This document shows positions 41,056 to 49,987 of a stretch of 64,000 nt of DNA, piece by piece; within the stretch, counting starts at the first letter, position 1; the number at the start of each line of letters is the position of its first letter. Origin of the DNA: Streptomyces hokutonensis. GTDB taxonomy: Bacteria; Actinomycetota; Actinomycetes; Streptomycetales; Streptomycetaceae. The notes under the pieces were generated by a model. That model had not been told where the DNA came from, made no database searches, and saw nothing but the letters and a program-made list of their open reading frames with translations. The position numbers were made by a program, and so were the translations under genes. Location: assembly GCF_000376565.1 (NCBI RefSeq), contig NZ_BARG01000094.1:1-64000 (forward strand). The letters are read 5' to 3'.

Positions 41056-41575
41056 TCAACACCCGGTTCCCGGCGTCGGGTTGAGCAGAGGGCTCTGGAG
41101 AGTCTCCCGCGGCTTATGGCGTCGGGCGGACGGCGGCGCGGCGCCGGTAGGCCTTCTGTCGGCACGAGGCCCGCAGTAGGAGGAATCCGCACGTCCAGCC
41201 GTAACGGGCTTGCCGCACGGCCGGCCCGATCCCCTGCCGCCGTGACGGATCCGCGTGAGGGATGTCCGACAGGCCCGGGAGCACGTCACTTCCGCAAGCA
41301 GTCTTTCCGTGCGCCGGACCACGACCAGACCGCAGCCGGCGCACGGCGTCGGCTCCAGGATCTCGCCGCGGCCGACCAGTTCCGTCCATCGCGCCGACGC
41401 CGACCGGCGGGCGGCGCCCGGGCGGGACAGGCCGGTGACCGGGTCGGGGCCTCCCGCGCCGTAGCAGCCGGCACAGATCGGGAAACGATCGCCGACGGTC
41501 GCCGCGAACACTTTCGGCAGTGCCTCACGGCTGCCCGAAGAAGCGGGCCCTGGCGGTGAAGAGGTCCAATTCCAT
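41056..41575 (-). pseudogene. Frameshifted zinc-ribbon protein
   Basis: The pieces of one protein appear in different minus-strand frames: MELDLFTARARFFGQP from ATG 41573-41575, then DRFPICAGCYGAGG, PCAGCGLVVVRRTERLLAEV and CSRACRTSLTRI in the long frame, and CRQKAYRRRAAV in a third frame. The cysteine pairs are those of zinc-ribbon/replication-associated small proteins found on Streptomyces elements. At least two frameshifts (near 41530 and 41170) break it. Confidence 0.6.
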
Positions 41576-41731
41576 ACCCGCCAGGGCGCTCCCCGTCCAC
41601 CCGCCCGCATAGGGGGCACGGTCCCGGCAGAGGGCTTAGGCATGCCCTCATGCCCAGCGAGAGCCGACAGTCACGCTGGTGGGAACCCCTTCCGCAACCA
41701 AGGCGACTCGCGCCTCGGGTACCCCGTGTCC

Positions 41732-41823
41732 CGTGCCACTGGATCTTGACCGTTTGCCATCGGACTTTGACGGACACGAGTTTGTGTCATCGGAGTTTGA
41801 TCACCGCAGGTCAGCGACTCAGC
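41732..41823 (+). repeat. 92-bp inverted repeat, left copy
   Basis: The sequence from CGTGCCACTGGATC to GCGACTCAGC recurs in inverted orientation at 47442-47533 with four mismatches. It contains two internal copies of CATCGGA(C/G)TTTGA, spaced 30 bases, which recalls the multiple transposase sites at the ends of IS21-type elements. Confidence 0.85.
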
Positions 41824-41853
41824 GCACCGAGGTGCGCTGAGTCGCTGACCTGC
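41806..41853. repeat. Perfect 23-bp hairpin
   Basis: Arms at 41806-41828 and 41831-41853 are perfectly complementary with a 2-base loop. The left arm overlaps the end of the 92-bp repeat. It could be a terminator or a transposition-related structure; no T-tract follows directly. Confidence 0.85.
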
Positions 41854-41857
41854 ATTT

Positions 41858-41877
41858 AGAAGCCGTATCTCAACCGA
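41858..41877 (+). repeat. Left terminal inverted repeat of the inner IS
   Basis: AGAAGCCGTATCTCAACCGA is the inverted counterpart of 46528-46547. It lies about 230 bases before the transposase start, as expected for an IS5-type end. Confidence 0.7.
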
Positions 41878-42106
41878 TCATGGAACGTGCGGTTCGAACA
41901 GGTTTCCCGCCGGGGTGATCTTCCCGTTGTACGCGCATGAAGACAGGGCCTCTCGGTAGCTCGGGGATGCGAATCTGACCGAGCAGTGCCGGGAGGCCCT
42001 GGTGTCCTTGTTGTACGTGTCCGAGCCGGTCCAGCTCAACTCGGCTGCTCCATCGTGTGATTGCCTCGCGCATGCGTACGGCAACGCGGCCGACCATCCT
42101 GACCGG

Positions 42107-42915
42107 GTGCGCAGGTATCCGTCGGACATGATGGACGCGGAGTGGGCTGCCGTGCGGCCGTTGCTGCGGGTGCCGGCCTGGCTGAACGCCCCGAGAGCTA
42201 CTGCCACCGTCAACTGCTGGACGCGATCCGTTACCTGGTCTCGGGCGGGATCTCCTGGCGGGCGATGCCTGCGGACTTCCCCGATTGGGGCCGCGTCTAC
42301 GCCTTCTTCCGCCGCTGGCGCGAGCACGGGCTGATCACCGAGTTCCATGACCGGCTACGCGGGAAGGTCCGTGAACGCGAAGGCCACGAGGCCGAGCCCA
42401 CCGCGGGGATCATCGACGCCCAGTCGGTGCGGGCCGCCGCGACAGTGCCAGCCGCCTCACGCGGCTACGACGGCGGAAAGAAGGTGCCGGGCCGCAAACG
42501 GCACATCGCGACCGACACGCTGGGCCTGCTCCTGGTCGTCGCGGTCACCGCCGCGAACATCGGCGACCGGGACGCCGCTGTCGGCCTGCTGAGGCGGATG
42601 CGCCGCCTGCACCGCGACATCACCCTCGTCTGGGCCGACGGCGGCTACACCGGCTCCCTCGTCGACTGGTGCCGGGACAAACTCGCCCTGACCTTGGAGA
42701 TCGTCAAGCGCACCGACGACATGGAGGGTTTCGTGGTGCTGCCGAGACGGTGGGTGGCAGAGCGAACGTTCGCGTGGCTGATGAACTCCCGCCGTCTGAC
42801 GAGGGATTACGAAACTCTGCCCGCTACCAGCGAGGCGACGATCCGGTGGTCGATGATCACGCGGATGAGCCGGCGTCTGGCACGGCCACGGGCCGCCGCC
42901 GGCACTGATGGGTAG
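42107..42915 (+). pseudogene. Frameshifted IS5-family transposase
   Basis: The N-terminal part (RRYPSDMMDAEWAAVRPLL) is in one frame from GTG 42107, and the rest, from ESYCHRQLLDAIRYLVSGG onward, in another; the break lies near 42180-42195, where the usual Gly/Arg-rich linker is shortened. All three DDE positions remain in the second frame: GIIDAQSV, WADGGYTG and the Glu of WVAERTFAWL. The gene is therefore likely inactive unless programmed frameshifting rescues it, as known for some IS5-group elements. Confidence 0.85.
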
Positions 42916-42995
42916 CCGCGTGGTCACACCGGAGCACGTGGTGGATAGCTTCGCGGCCTTCGCAACGCTGCTCGGCGCGGCGGCCGGGTGAGGCG

Positions 42996-43979
42996 TTACG
43001 TCAGGCGGCGTGCGAATTGTGCTGGTGTCGCGTGGTATTGCTTCTTGAACGCGCGGATGAAGTGGCTGCTGTCGGTGAAGTGCCAACGCGCGGCCGCCTC
43101 GGAGACGGTGAGCCGTGACCCGGAGGCGGTGAGTGCCTCGGCCGCTTCCTCCAGACGTCGGCGGCGTATGTAGGCGCTGAATGACTCGTCCACACTCGCG
43201 AAGGATCGCTGCAGGGTCCGGACGGAGACGTGCAGTTGCGCGGCGACCGCGGCCGGCGACAACTCGGCGTCGGTGAGCCGGGCATCTGCCAGGTCCTTGG
43301 CCGCCTGCGCCAGCGCAGGGGTGAAGGCTGGCTCGCGGTCGTCGAAGTGGTCGAGGACCAGCCCTTTGGCGAGTTCGAGCAGGGCGTTGCGGGACGCGTG
43401 CGCCCCCGCCGGGCCGAGGCCGCTCACGGTCCGCTGCACCATGCTGGTGTGCGCCGTGAGGATCTGCGCTGCGGGCGACGTGGCCTGACCGGTGCGCGGT
43501 TTCCCGGCGACCAGGTACCGCAGGGCGTCGCCGGGAAAGATGAAGATGCGGGTGCCGATCACGGGCGTGGTGTGGAAGTGGTTCTCCGTCACGACGTGGT
43601 GCATGAAGTAGGTGTCGGCCGAGACGTACGCGTCACCGCCCTGATCGTGCGGGTCCTGCAGGGCCACCGCGCCGCGCAGCCCGACGTACAGCCTGACCTG
43701 ATCGTGCTCGTACGTTCCGACCGCCCGGGTGCTCACGGGTGAGGATGCCCAGAGCTCGTTGACGGCGGTGTCTTCCAGCGTCACCGAGCGCATCGTGCCC
43801 TGGAAGCCGTCGACCGTGGAAGCGCTGAATTCCGGCAGCGGGTACAGGTCTCCCATACGGTCGTTCCAGGTGTCGATGAACGGCTCCCACGTGCCCCGGC
43901 CGGTGCCGGTGGAGTCGGCGTCGACGTTGAACGTGCCCACCCTGGTGGCCGGGCCAGGTAAACGCGGCCTGCCCGTCAT
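42996..43979 (-). CDS. AraC-family transcription regulator
   Basis: A 327-residue regulator. The C-terminal 100 residues hold the two helix-turn-helix units of AraC (AVAAQLHVSVRTLQRSFA and VSEAAARWHFTDSSHFIRAF). The N-terminal 200 residues resemble the AraC-binding-like sensor domain of NphR/FeaR-type regulators. The ATG at 43977-43979 has GGAGGG 5 bases upstream. It diverges from the oxidoreductase and cupin genes and probably controls them. Confidence 0.9.
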   Translation of the reverse strand: MTGRPRLPGPATRVGTFNVDADSTGTGRGTWEPFIDTWNDRMGDLYPLPEFSASTVDGFQGTMRSVTLEDTAVNELWASSPVSTRAVGTYEHDQVRLYVGLRGAVALQDPHDQGGDAYVSADTYFMHHVVTENHFHTTPVIGTRIFIFPGDALRYLVAGKPRTGQATSPAAQILTAHTSMVQRTVSGLGPAGAHASRNALLELAKGLVLDHFDDREPAFTPALAQAAKDLADARLTDAELSPAAVAAQLHVSVRTLQRSFASVDESFSAYIRRRRLEEAAEALTASGSRLTVSEAAARWHFTDSSHFIRAFKKQYHATPAQFARRLT

Positions 43980-44201
43980 GTGCCCTCCGCCCCGATGAGG
44001 ATGTCGCCGGAATCCCATTCCGTGTCGCGAAGGTACACCCGTTCCACGCACGCCTGTTCCTACGCTTGGTGGCGATTCAACCTCCACGACGATCTACCGC
44101 CTGCCGACCGCGCCCGGCGTCGCAGCCACCGTGCTTTGCGTCCTGACCTCGCGCACGGCGCAGGGGCGACCGCGACCTCGCGGGCGAAAGTGAGAAGAAC
44201 T

Positions 44202-45146
44202 ATGAAGGCAGTGCGCTTCCACCAGTACGGCGACCCCGACGTCCTGCGCTACGAGGATGTGGAACAGCCGGATCCAGGCGCCGGGCAGGTGCGGGTCCGT
44301 GTCGCAGCGACGTCGTTCAACCCCGTCGACGCCAACATCCGCGCCGGGTTCATGCAGGGGCCGATCCCCGTGACGCTGCCGCACACACCCGGCATCGACG
44401 TCGCCGGCACCGTCGACGCGCTCGGCGAGGGCGTGACCGGCATCCAGGCCGGGGAGCAGGTCATCGGCTTCCTGCCGATGGCGGGACCCGGCGCCGCCGC
44501 GGAGTACGTCCTGGTACCGGTTGAGGCCCTGACGCCGGCGCCCAAGAGCGTTGCGCTGGCCGACGCGGCCGCGCTGCCGCTGGTGGGCCTGACCGCGTGG
44601 CAGGCGCTGTTCGATCACGCCAAGCTGACCGCCGGGCAGCGCGTACTGGTCAACGGTGCGGGCGGCGCGGTCGGCGGCTACGCCGTGCAGTTGGCCAAGC
44701 AGGCCGGCGCCCACGTGATCGCCACGGCCGGTCCGCGCAGCAGTCGGCGCGTCACGGCCGCGGGTGCGGACGAGGTCATCGACCACACGACCGCCGACGT
44801 CGTCGCGGCGGTAAGCCAGCCGGTCGACGTCCTGCTCAACCTTGCGCCGGTCGAACCGGCACAGATGGATGCGCTCCTCGGTCTGATCCGGCCCGGCGGT
44901 GTCCTGGTGAACACCACCGTGTGGATGCCCGCGCCCAGCGACGAGGAACGCGGCGTACGCGGCATCGACCTGTTCGTCCGCAGCGACGCGGAGCAGCTGT
45001 CGCACCTGGTGAAGCTGATCGACGGCGGCGAGCTGCGCGTCGAGGTCGCCCGGCGGGTGCCGCTGGCCGAGCTGCCGGCCCTGCACGCCGACGCTGCCGC
45101 GGGCGTACTGCCCAGCGGCAAGGTCGTCGTCACGCCCGGCGCCTGA
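44202..45146 (+). CDS. Zinc-independent NADP-dependent oxidoreductase (quinone reductase-like)
   Basis: A 314-residue medium-chain dehydrogenase/reductase without the zinc cysteines. The GroES-like half starts MKAVRFHQYGDPDVLRYEDV, and the Rossmann motif is VLVNGAGGAVGGYAVQLAKQ (about 148-167). Members reduce quinones or enones with NADPH. The ATG at 44202 follows GAGAAG. It is transcribed away from the AraC gene and toward the cupin gene, 38 bases upstream of it, suggesting a small inducible detoxification operon. Confidence 0.9.
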   Translation: MKAVRFHQYGDPDVLRYEDVEQPDPGAGQVRVRVAATSFNPVDANIRAGFMQGPIPVTLPHTPGIDVAGTVDALGEGVTGIQAGEQVIGFLPMAGPGAAAEYVLVPVEALTPAPKSVALADAAALPLVGLTAWQALFDHAKLTAGQRVLVNGAGGAVGGYAVQLAKQAGAHVIATAGPRSSRRVTAAGADEVIDHTTADVVAAVSQPVDVLLNLAPVEPAQMDALLGLIRPGGVLVNTTVWMPAPSDEERGVRGIDLFVRSDAEQLSHLVKLIDGGELRVEVARRVPLAELPALHADAAAGVLPSGKVVVTPGA

Positions 45147-45184
45147 CACGTCCACCTGACTGAGCTGTGAAGGAAACCACCACG

Positions 45185-45685
45185 ATGATCCCCGACGACG
45201 ATCCGTCGCGCTCGCTGACCGTGGCGAACCCTGACGACCCCGACACGACGTACATCTCACTGGTGGGCAACACCTACGGCATGCTGATCACCGGCGAGCA
45301 GACCGACGGCCGATACTGCCTGATCGACATGCGCATCCCCAACGGCGGCGGCCCGCCGCCGCACCGGCACGACTTCGAGGAGATGTTCACGATCCTCGAG
45401 GGCGAGATCGAGTTCACCTTCCGCGGCGAAAAACACACCGTACGAGCCGGGTCCACGATCAACATCCCGGCCAACGCGCCGCACAGCTTCCGCAACGCAT
45501 CGGGTGCGTCGGCCCGCATGCTGTGCATGTGCACCCCCGCCGGCCAGGACGAGTACTTCACACGCATCGGTGACGTCGTCGTCGGCAAAGACGCACCGCC
45601 CCCGCAGCTGTCGGACAACGAACTCGCCGAACGGCGTCACCGGGCGGCCGAGTTGGCGTCGGCCTACCGGAGCGAGTTCCTGTAG
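45185..45685 (+). CDS. Cupin-domain protein
   Basis: A 166-residue single-domain cupin. Motif 1 is PPPHRHDFEEMFTILEGEIE (His, His and Glu present) and motif 2 includes INIPANAPHSFRNAS (His present), so a metal site is complete. The ATG at 45185 with AAGGAAA 8-12 bases upstream is preferred to GTG 45167. It follows the oxidoreductase and probably modifies or binds a related small molecule. The substrate is unknown. Confidence 0.85.
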   Translation: MIPDDDPSRSLTVANPDDPDTTYISLVGNTYGMLITGEQTDGRYCLIDMRIPNGGGPPPHRHDFEEMFTILEGEIEFTFRGEKHTVRAGSTINIPANAPHSFRNASGASARMLCMCTPAGQDEYFTRIGDVVVGKDAPPPQLSDNELAERRHRAAELASAYRSEFL

Positions 45686-45722
45686 CTCGCAGGCCCGGCA
45701 AGCCCGGCACCGTTCTGCCGTG

Positions 45723-45956
45723 GGCAAACTCGCCCTGACCTTGGAGATCGTCAAGTGCACCGACGACATGACAGGGTTCGTGGTGCTCCCCAGACGCCGG
45801 GTGGCAGAGCACACGTTCGCATGGTTGATGAACTCCCGCCGTCTGGCCCGGGACTACGAGACGGTGCTGGCCAGCAGCGAGGCGGTGATCCGGTGGTCGA
45901 TGGTCACGTGGATGAGCCGGCGTCTGGCACGGCCACGGGCCGCCGGCCGGCACTGA
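45723..45956 (+). pseudogene. 3' fragment of a second IS5-type transposase
   Basis: The frame KLALTLEIVKCTDDMTGF to RRLARPRAAGRH matches the last 75 or so residues of the transposase at 42.1-42.9 kb, including the Glu-containing VAEHTFAWLMNSRRL. The rest of the gene is absent. It marks the right side of the inner IS-derived segment, so recombination between two IS copies, or insertion of cargo into one, is likely. Confidence 0.85.
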
Positions 45957-46444
45957 ACATCCCCGACGCCTCCAGGAGGAGCCACCCGCGCTCCGCCAGG
46001 CGCCTGGCCTTCGAACGCACCCCCTCGACCTTCGCCGGCGTCGTCCCAAGGTCCAACTCCGCCGCGATCTCCTTGGCCTTCACCGGTCCCTCGCCCGCGG
46101 ACCGCCGCTTCTCCAACACGCCCAGAATCCGCTGGTAGTCGGGCGCGAGTACGGTCACCGGCAGCCCGTCCCGCCAGGACGGCACCACCGATCCTGGCAC
46201 CGGTGAGGGCACCGCTTCCTGCTCCGCCCCGGTCACGGCAGTCGTCCCGGCGGCGGACAAGGCCAGGGCTTCGACCAGTTCCTCCCGCCGCGATCACCCG
46301 CCGATCTAGCTCGATCTCCGCGGCCTCCAACACCTCAGCCAACCGCGCGGCTTCCTCCCGCAGGCCCTCCACCCGTACCCGGGCAGCCGCCTCCCGCTCC
46401 TCCAGCATTCCCAGCACCGACGCCACCGCGCACTCCTCGGTCAT
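45904..46444 (-). pseudogene. Frameshifted coiled-coil protein of the IS region
   Basis: The N-terminal half (ATG 46442-46444; MLEEREAAARVRVEGLREEA) and the C-terminal half (GPVKAKEIAAELDLGTTPAK, a winged-helix-like segment) are in different frames; one extra base near 46295 would join them. The 3' end overlaps the transposase fragment. Proteins of this kind often accompany transposases in Streptomyces. It is probably non-functional. Confidence 0.6.
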
Positions 46445-46527
46445 GAAGCAGATACAAGACGTCCGCCGCATGCCTCCCTCACCCCGAGTAAAACCATGCC
46501 TGACCAGTAGAAATCAACGGATCAGGT

Positions 46528-46547
46528 TCGGTTGAGATACAGCTTCT
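46528..46547 (-). repeat. Right terminal inverted repeat of the inner IS
   Basis: This is the inverted counterpart of 41858-41877 with one mismatch. It lies just upstream of the frameshifted coiled-coil gene. Confidence 0.7.
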
Positions 46548-46626
46548 TATGTGCAGCACTTCGTAAACGTCTAGGTCAGAGCGTTGCGATCGTCGTGCAG
46601 GCTGCTCGTTTTGTGGGGACGGGGCG

Positions 46627-47199
46627 TCAGGAAGGCTTGACCGCCGAGACCGGGGTGACGGTCACCTTGTTGTCGCACTCGGCCCACCACCCGTCGTTCA
46701 GGGCGACCTGGTGCTTCCCGGAGTGCGGCAGCCCGATGACCATCGTCGGATACGCCTTCGGGGTCTTGCCCGACACGCAGTAGCCGTCGCCCTCCCCCTG
46801 GACCTGGACGAAGGTCAGCTTCACCCACGCCTTGTGGTGCGGCCGGACCGTCACGGTGGCCGCCCTGCCGGTGGGGGTGACCGTGAGCGGGGTGTTGTGG
46901 GTGGGGGAGCCGTTGCCGGCGCCCGCGACCGTCGTCGGATGGCCCTTCAGGACGCACGTCTTCCGGGAGACGTTGGTGAACTGCACGACCGCCGCCCCGG
47001 TCCCGGTCCCGACGGGCGGGTGGGCGGCCTGCCAGGCGCTGACCTGGAGGGCGGAGGCCGGGCAGGCGGGCGGCGGGGTGGAGGTGGTGGTGCTCGCAGC
47101 CATGGCGGTGCCGGGCAGGATGCCGGTCACCGCCGCCGCGAGGGCCGTGACCGCCGTCGTCGCCAGAGCCGCCCTGCGAATGCCGTTGCTGTGCCGCAT
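46627..47199 (-). CDS. Secreted DUF4232-family protein
   Basis: A 190-residue secreted protein: signal peptide (about 1-35, TAVTALAAAVTGILPGTAMA), then a beta-sandwich DUF4232 domain with four cysteines (CPASALQVSAW, CVLKGHPT, GYCVSGK and WAECDNK). DUF4232 proteins are abundant extracellular proteins of Streptomyces of unknown role. The ATG at 47197-47199 follows a GGGGGAC stretch. It lies between the inner IS end and the outer 92-bp repeat. Confidence 0.85.
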   Translation of the reverse strand: MRHSNGIRRAALATTAVTALAAAVTGILPGTAMAASTTTSTPPPACPASALQVSAWQAAHPPVGTGTGAAVVQFTNVSRKTCVLKGHPTTVAGAGNGSPTHNTPLTVTPTGRAATVTVRPHHKAWVKLTFVQVQGEGDGYCVSGKTPKAYPTMVIGLPHSGKHQVALNDGWWAECDNKVTVTPVSAVKPS

Positions 47200-47441
47200 G
47201 CTGTGGTCCCCCTGAGTCGTCTCGTCCGCGGGTTTCGGTCGTCGGTTGGTGCCCCGCGGTACGAGTGGTCGTGGTACGTGAGTGCAGATGGGACGGGAGA
47301 GCGGCAGGGTTCCGTGCGGCGACTGCTTGTGACGGAACGGTGACGACAGGCTGCACCCGTGCAGACGGCCGTCAAGGCAGACCGAAGCACCTCCAGCGCG
47401 CCATGAGTTTTACCACACCCCCGGCGCGCACCGAAGGTTCA

Positions 47442-47533
47442 GCTGAGTCGCTGACCTGCGGTGATTAAACTCCGATGACACAAACTCGCGTCCGTCAACG
47501 TCCGATGGCAAACGGTCAGGATCCAGTGGCACG
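47442..47533 (-). repeat. 92-bp inverted repeat, right copy
   Basis: This is the inverted partner of 41732-41823, differing at four positions; together they bound the 5.8-kb mobile segment. Confidence 0.85.
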
Positions 47534-47852
47534 AGACACCCCGTTCGCACCGTGCGCCAGCCGGTACCCGCACGGCAGGCAACCGGCACGCGCAGCCGTA
47601 ACGACCTTGGCGTCGGTGCCCCGTGGCAGGCACCTATCTCGCCCACGGCCTTGCCCCGACAGGCTGGGGCGGTCGGCGGCGGAGTCTGTCACGGATCCTG
47701 CAGAGCGATCGCGAAGCATCGCCAGGGCGTTCGATTGCGGTTGGCCACCCTCCGTGAGACCGCGTACGCCGTGCCGTCGAGCAGCGGATGTTGACGCTCC
47801 GTCATCGCCGCTGCGCTCACGCCTGTGGTGGGGCAATGCCCCGATGGAATAT
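47534..47852. other. Gene-poor stretch right of the mobile segment
   Basis: No gene is recognised. Short open frames on both strands lack ribosome sites and domains. The right end leads into the Fic promoter. Confidence 0.4.
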
Positions 47853-47873
47853 TTGACGTGATGATTGCGTCAA
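47853..47873. promoter_or_regulatory. Candidate operator TTGACG-N9-CGTCAA at the Fic start
   Basis: An inverted repeat overlaps the first possible Fic start codon, with a further TGCGTCA just downstream (47874-47880). It may be a repressor site. Confidence 0.4.
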
Positions 47874-48799
47874 TGCGTCATGGGGTGATGCTCTTCCCTG
47901 CGCCGGATCTCACCGAGGCGGACCGTGAGGTCCTCGACCAGATCGACCGGATGCGTGCGGCGCTGCGGCACGACGTGCGCACTCCCACGAAGTGGACGGC
48001 CGGCCTGCGCAAGTTCCTCACCGCGGACGCGGTGGCGGCCTCGAATTCCATCGAGGGTTTCAAGGTGGCCACCGTGGACGTCGAGGACCTCCTGGAGGGC
48101 GAGAGCGAGGTCGACGTCTCGGAGGAGAACCGGGAGGAGACCCTTGCCTGCCAGCGGATGATGACCTACATCCAGACCCTCCACGACGTGGAGGACTTCT
48201 CCTACAGCAAGGGTCTGCTCAACGGTCTTCACTGGATGCTGCAGGGGCACCGGCACAGTGCCCGCCGGCCTGCGGGCCAGTGGCGCAAGGGGCCGGTCTA
48301 CGTCACCGACGCCCGCGATCCGAGCATCGCCGCCTACACCGCCCCCGACGCCCCGCTCGTAGCCGCTCTGATGCAGGAACTCATCGACTGGCTCAACGAA
48401 AGCGACGGCACACACGCCCTGGTGCGGGCCGCGATGGCCCACCTGCATCTGGTCGCCATCCACCCCTGGGCCGACGGCAACGGCCGCATGTCCCGCTCCC
48501 TGCAAACCCTCATGATCGCCAGGGAAGGAGTTCTCGCGCCCGAGTTCTCCTCCATCGAGAGCTGGCTGGGACGGCCGGGCAACACCTGGGAGTACTACCG
48601 CGAACTGAACGACCGGGGCAGCCACTATCGACCCGATCAGGACGTTTCCGGCTGGATCAGATCCAACCTCACCGCCTACCACCAGCAGGCCCAGACCGTC
48701 CAGGGCCGCCTCGCCCGCTCGGGCCGCGTCTGGAGCCGTCTCGCCGCCTTCGCCGCCGGCCGGAGTCTGGACGAGCGCACCGTCACCGCCCGGCCATGA
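47861..48799 (+). CDS. Fic-domain protein
   Basis: A 312-residue Fic/Fido AMP-transferase. The catalytic motif is HPWADGNGRMSR (His near residue 201), and an N-terminal helix holds SNSIEGFKV, the inhibitory (S/T)xxxE(G/N)-like helix typical of class II Fic proteins with intramolecular regulation. ATG 47861 or ATG 47873 may be the start; neither has a strong ribosome site. The frame ends just where the usual C-terminal winged-helix domain would begin; that domain follows in another frame at 48801. Confidence 0.85.
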   Translation: MIASMRHGVMLFPAPDLTEADREVLDQIDRMRAALRHDVRTPTKWTAGLRKFLTADAVAASNSIEGFKVATVDVEDLLEGESEVDVSEENREETLACQRMMTYIQTLHDVEDFSYSKGLLNGLHWMLQGHRHSARRPAGQWRKGPVYVTDARDPSIAAYTAPDAPLVAALMQELIDWLNESDGTHALVRAAMAHLHLVAIHPWADGNGRMSRSLQTLMIAREGVLAPEFSSIESWLGRPGNTWEYYRELNDRGSHYRPDQDVSGWIRSNLTAYHQQAQTVQGRLARSGRVWSRLAAFAAGRSLDERTVTARP

Positions 48800-48800
48800 C

Positions 48801-49022
48801 GTGGCCATGGCCGGACGCGTACGCCGCTCCCGCTACCAGAATGGCGAAGCTCTCAGCCTTCAGCAGGCCCAGCGCGATCTGCGTGACCTCACGGCCGCAG
48901 GCATCCTTGAGCCTGTCGGCCGCACCCGTGCCCGCTACTACACCGCGGGCCGCGCATTCCCGCAGGACGCCCTCGACACCGCGCGGACCCCCATGACCCT
49001 GACGCGCCCCTACCGCGACTGA
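48801..49022 (+). CDS. Detached winged-helix domain of the Fic protein
   Basis: A 73-residue frame (RVRRSRYQNGEALSLQQAQR, then LRDLTAAGILEPVGRTRARY) that matches the C-terminal helix-turn-helix domain normally fused to Fic. It begins 1 base after the Fic stop. Either a frameshift has split one gene or the two parts are made separately from GTG 48801. No ribosome site is evident, so a disrupted gene is more likely. Confidence 0.6.
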   Translation: MAMAGRVRRSRYQNGEALSLQQAQRDLRDLTAAGILEPVGRTRARYYTAGRAFPQDALDTARTPMTLTRPYRD

Positions 49023-49508
49023 CCCCTTTTGTGCGAGGAAGGCGCCGCAGGCGCCCTGGCTGTTGCAGAAGCACCAGCCGCCTGCGCTGCTTTGGAGCCG
49101 GCCACAGTCGTTGCTGTCCATGTGGTCGCCGAAGCGGCCGACGAAGGTGTGCCGTCCCGATGTTGATGAAGGCGTGGCCCTGCTTGGCTCAGGCCGTCGC
49201 CCGCAAGGCGGGCGTCTCCCGCGCTTTCCCCCACGAAGGCCTCGAGGTCAGGGGACCGGCCTGGCTGGGCTCGGGCCGGCCCGCCATTGCCACGGATCGG
49301 GTCAGCCGCCATCAGTGGCTCGGTCCGGTCTCGCACCACGTCAGTGATCACCAGCGGGACCGCTCCGTCCGGTCAGCCGGTCAAGGAGGCACGCCCCCGG
49401 GCGTTCCCGTGGCAACCCGGCTTTGTCCGTGGGCAGTCGGACCGCGGCAGACCTCGCCTGCTGGGCACCGCTGCCCGGCGGATCAGCCCCGGGCGGGCGG
49501 AGGACAGC
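49023..49508. other. Gene-poor stretch with remnants
   Basis: There is no intact gene. A minus-strand segment at about 49030-49150 encodes a cysteine-rich peptide (GGWCFCNSQGACGAFLAQKG) without a start or ribosome site and may be the end of a lost gene. Confidence 0.35.
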
Positions 49509-49767
49509 GGTGTGGGTCGAGTGGGTTGCGTGGCTGCCTACGCTGGGTAAATGCCAACGGAGCTGGACGAGTTGGGGCGCACAGGCATCTGCTCGGGGGT
49601 GAGGCGTGGCGGCGGCTGGGGCGATCCAGGGCGACACGTTCGATCTGAAGGAGCTGTTCGGGCAGGCCCGCTACCAGATCGAGTACTACCAGCGGGAGTA
49701 CTCGTGGTCGGCGCAGGACGTCAGCACGCTGCTGGAGGATCTCTTCGAGGCCTTCGAGACGCTGCAG
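49509..49767 (+). repeat. 259-bp direct repeat, copy 2
   Basis: This is a near-identical duplicate of 38615-38873, ending abruptly at GAGACGCTGCAG, which is the breakpoint of the duplication. Confidence 0.9.
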
Positions 49768-49803
49768 TGGAAGGGGAAGGTGCCCTCGCCGCGCCCGAGT
49801 TGA
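49606..49803 (+). pseudogene. 5' fragment of a duplicated GmrSD-like gene
   Basis: The first 54 residues copy the start of the GmrSD-RAMA protein (GTG 49606; AIQGDTFDLKELFGQARYQI), then unrelated sequence leads to a stop 12 codons later. The duplicated promoter is present, so a short peptide could be made, but no functional domain remains. Confidence 0.85.
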
Positions 49804-49987
49804 CGCGCGCTGCGACCGGGACCGCTGGATGCCGACGAGAAGCCGCTCCCGGTGAGCAGACCACGCGCCTGCCCGATCTGTCCGGGCGCGTGGCTGCATC
49901 AACTACGCTGTCACTGATCGCGTGGCCCGTGTCCGTGTTCCGGGAGCAAGGCCCCTTGACCACCTTCGAAGGCGCCTGGAGGCAGCC

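Larger units (their letters stand above)
41732..47533. mobile_element. 5.8-kb segment bounded by 92-bp inverted repeats, with a nested IS5-type element
   Basis: The outer ends are the 92-bp inverted repeats. Inside them lies a second pair of 20-bp inverted repeats (41858-41877 and 46528-46547, 19 of 20 identical), a frameshifted IS5-type transposase, a 3' fragment of a second such gene and a cargo of AraC regulator, oxidoreductase, cupin and, outside the inner pair, a DUF4232 protein. No target-site duplication is evident at the outer ends. No intact transposase is present, so it is likely immobile now. Confidence 0.6.

Noticed and set aside
49030..49150. Cysteine-rich peptide on the minus strand (GGWCFCNSQGACGAF)
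   Set aside because: No start codon with a ribosome site, and the frame runs on into the Fic region; at most a gene end.
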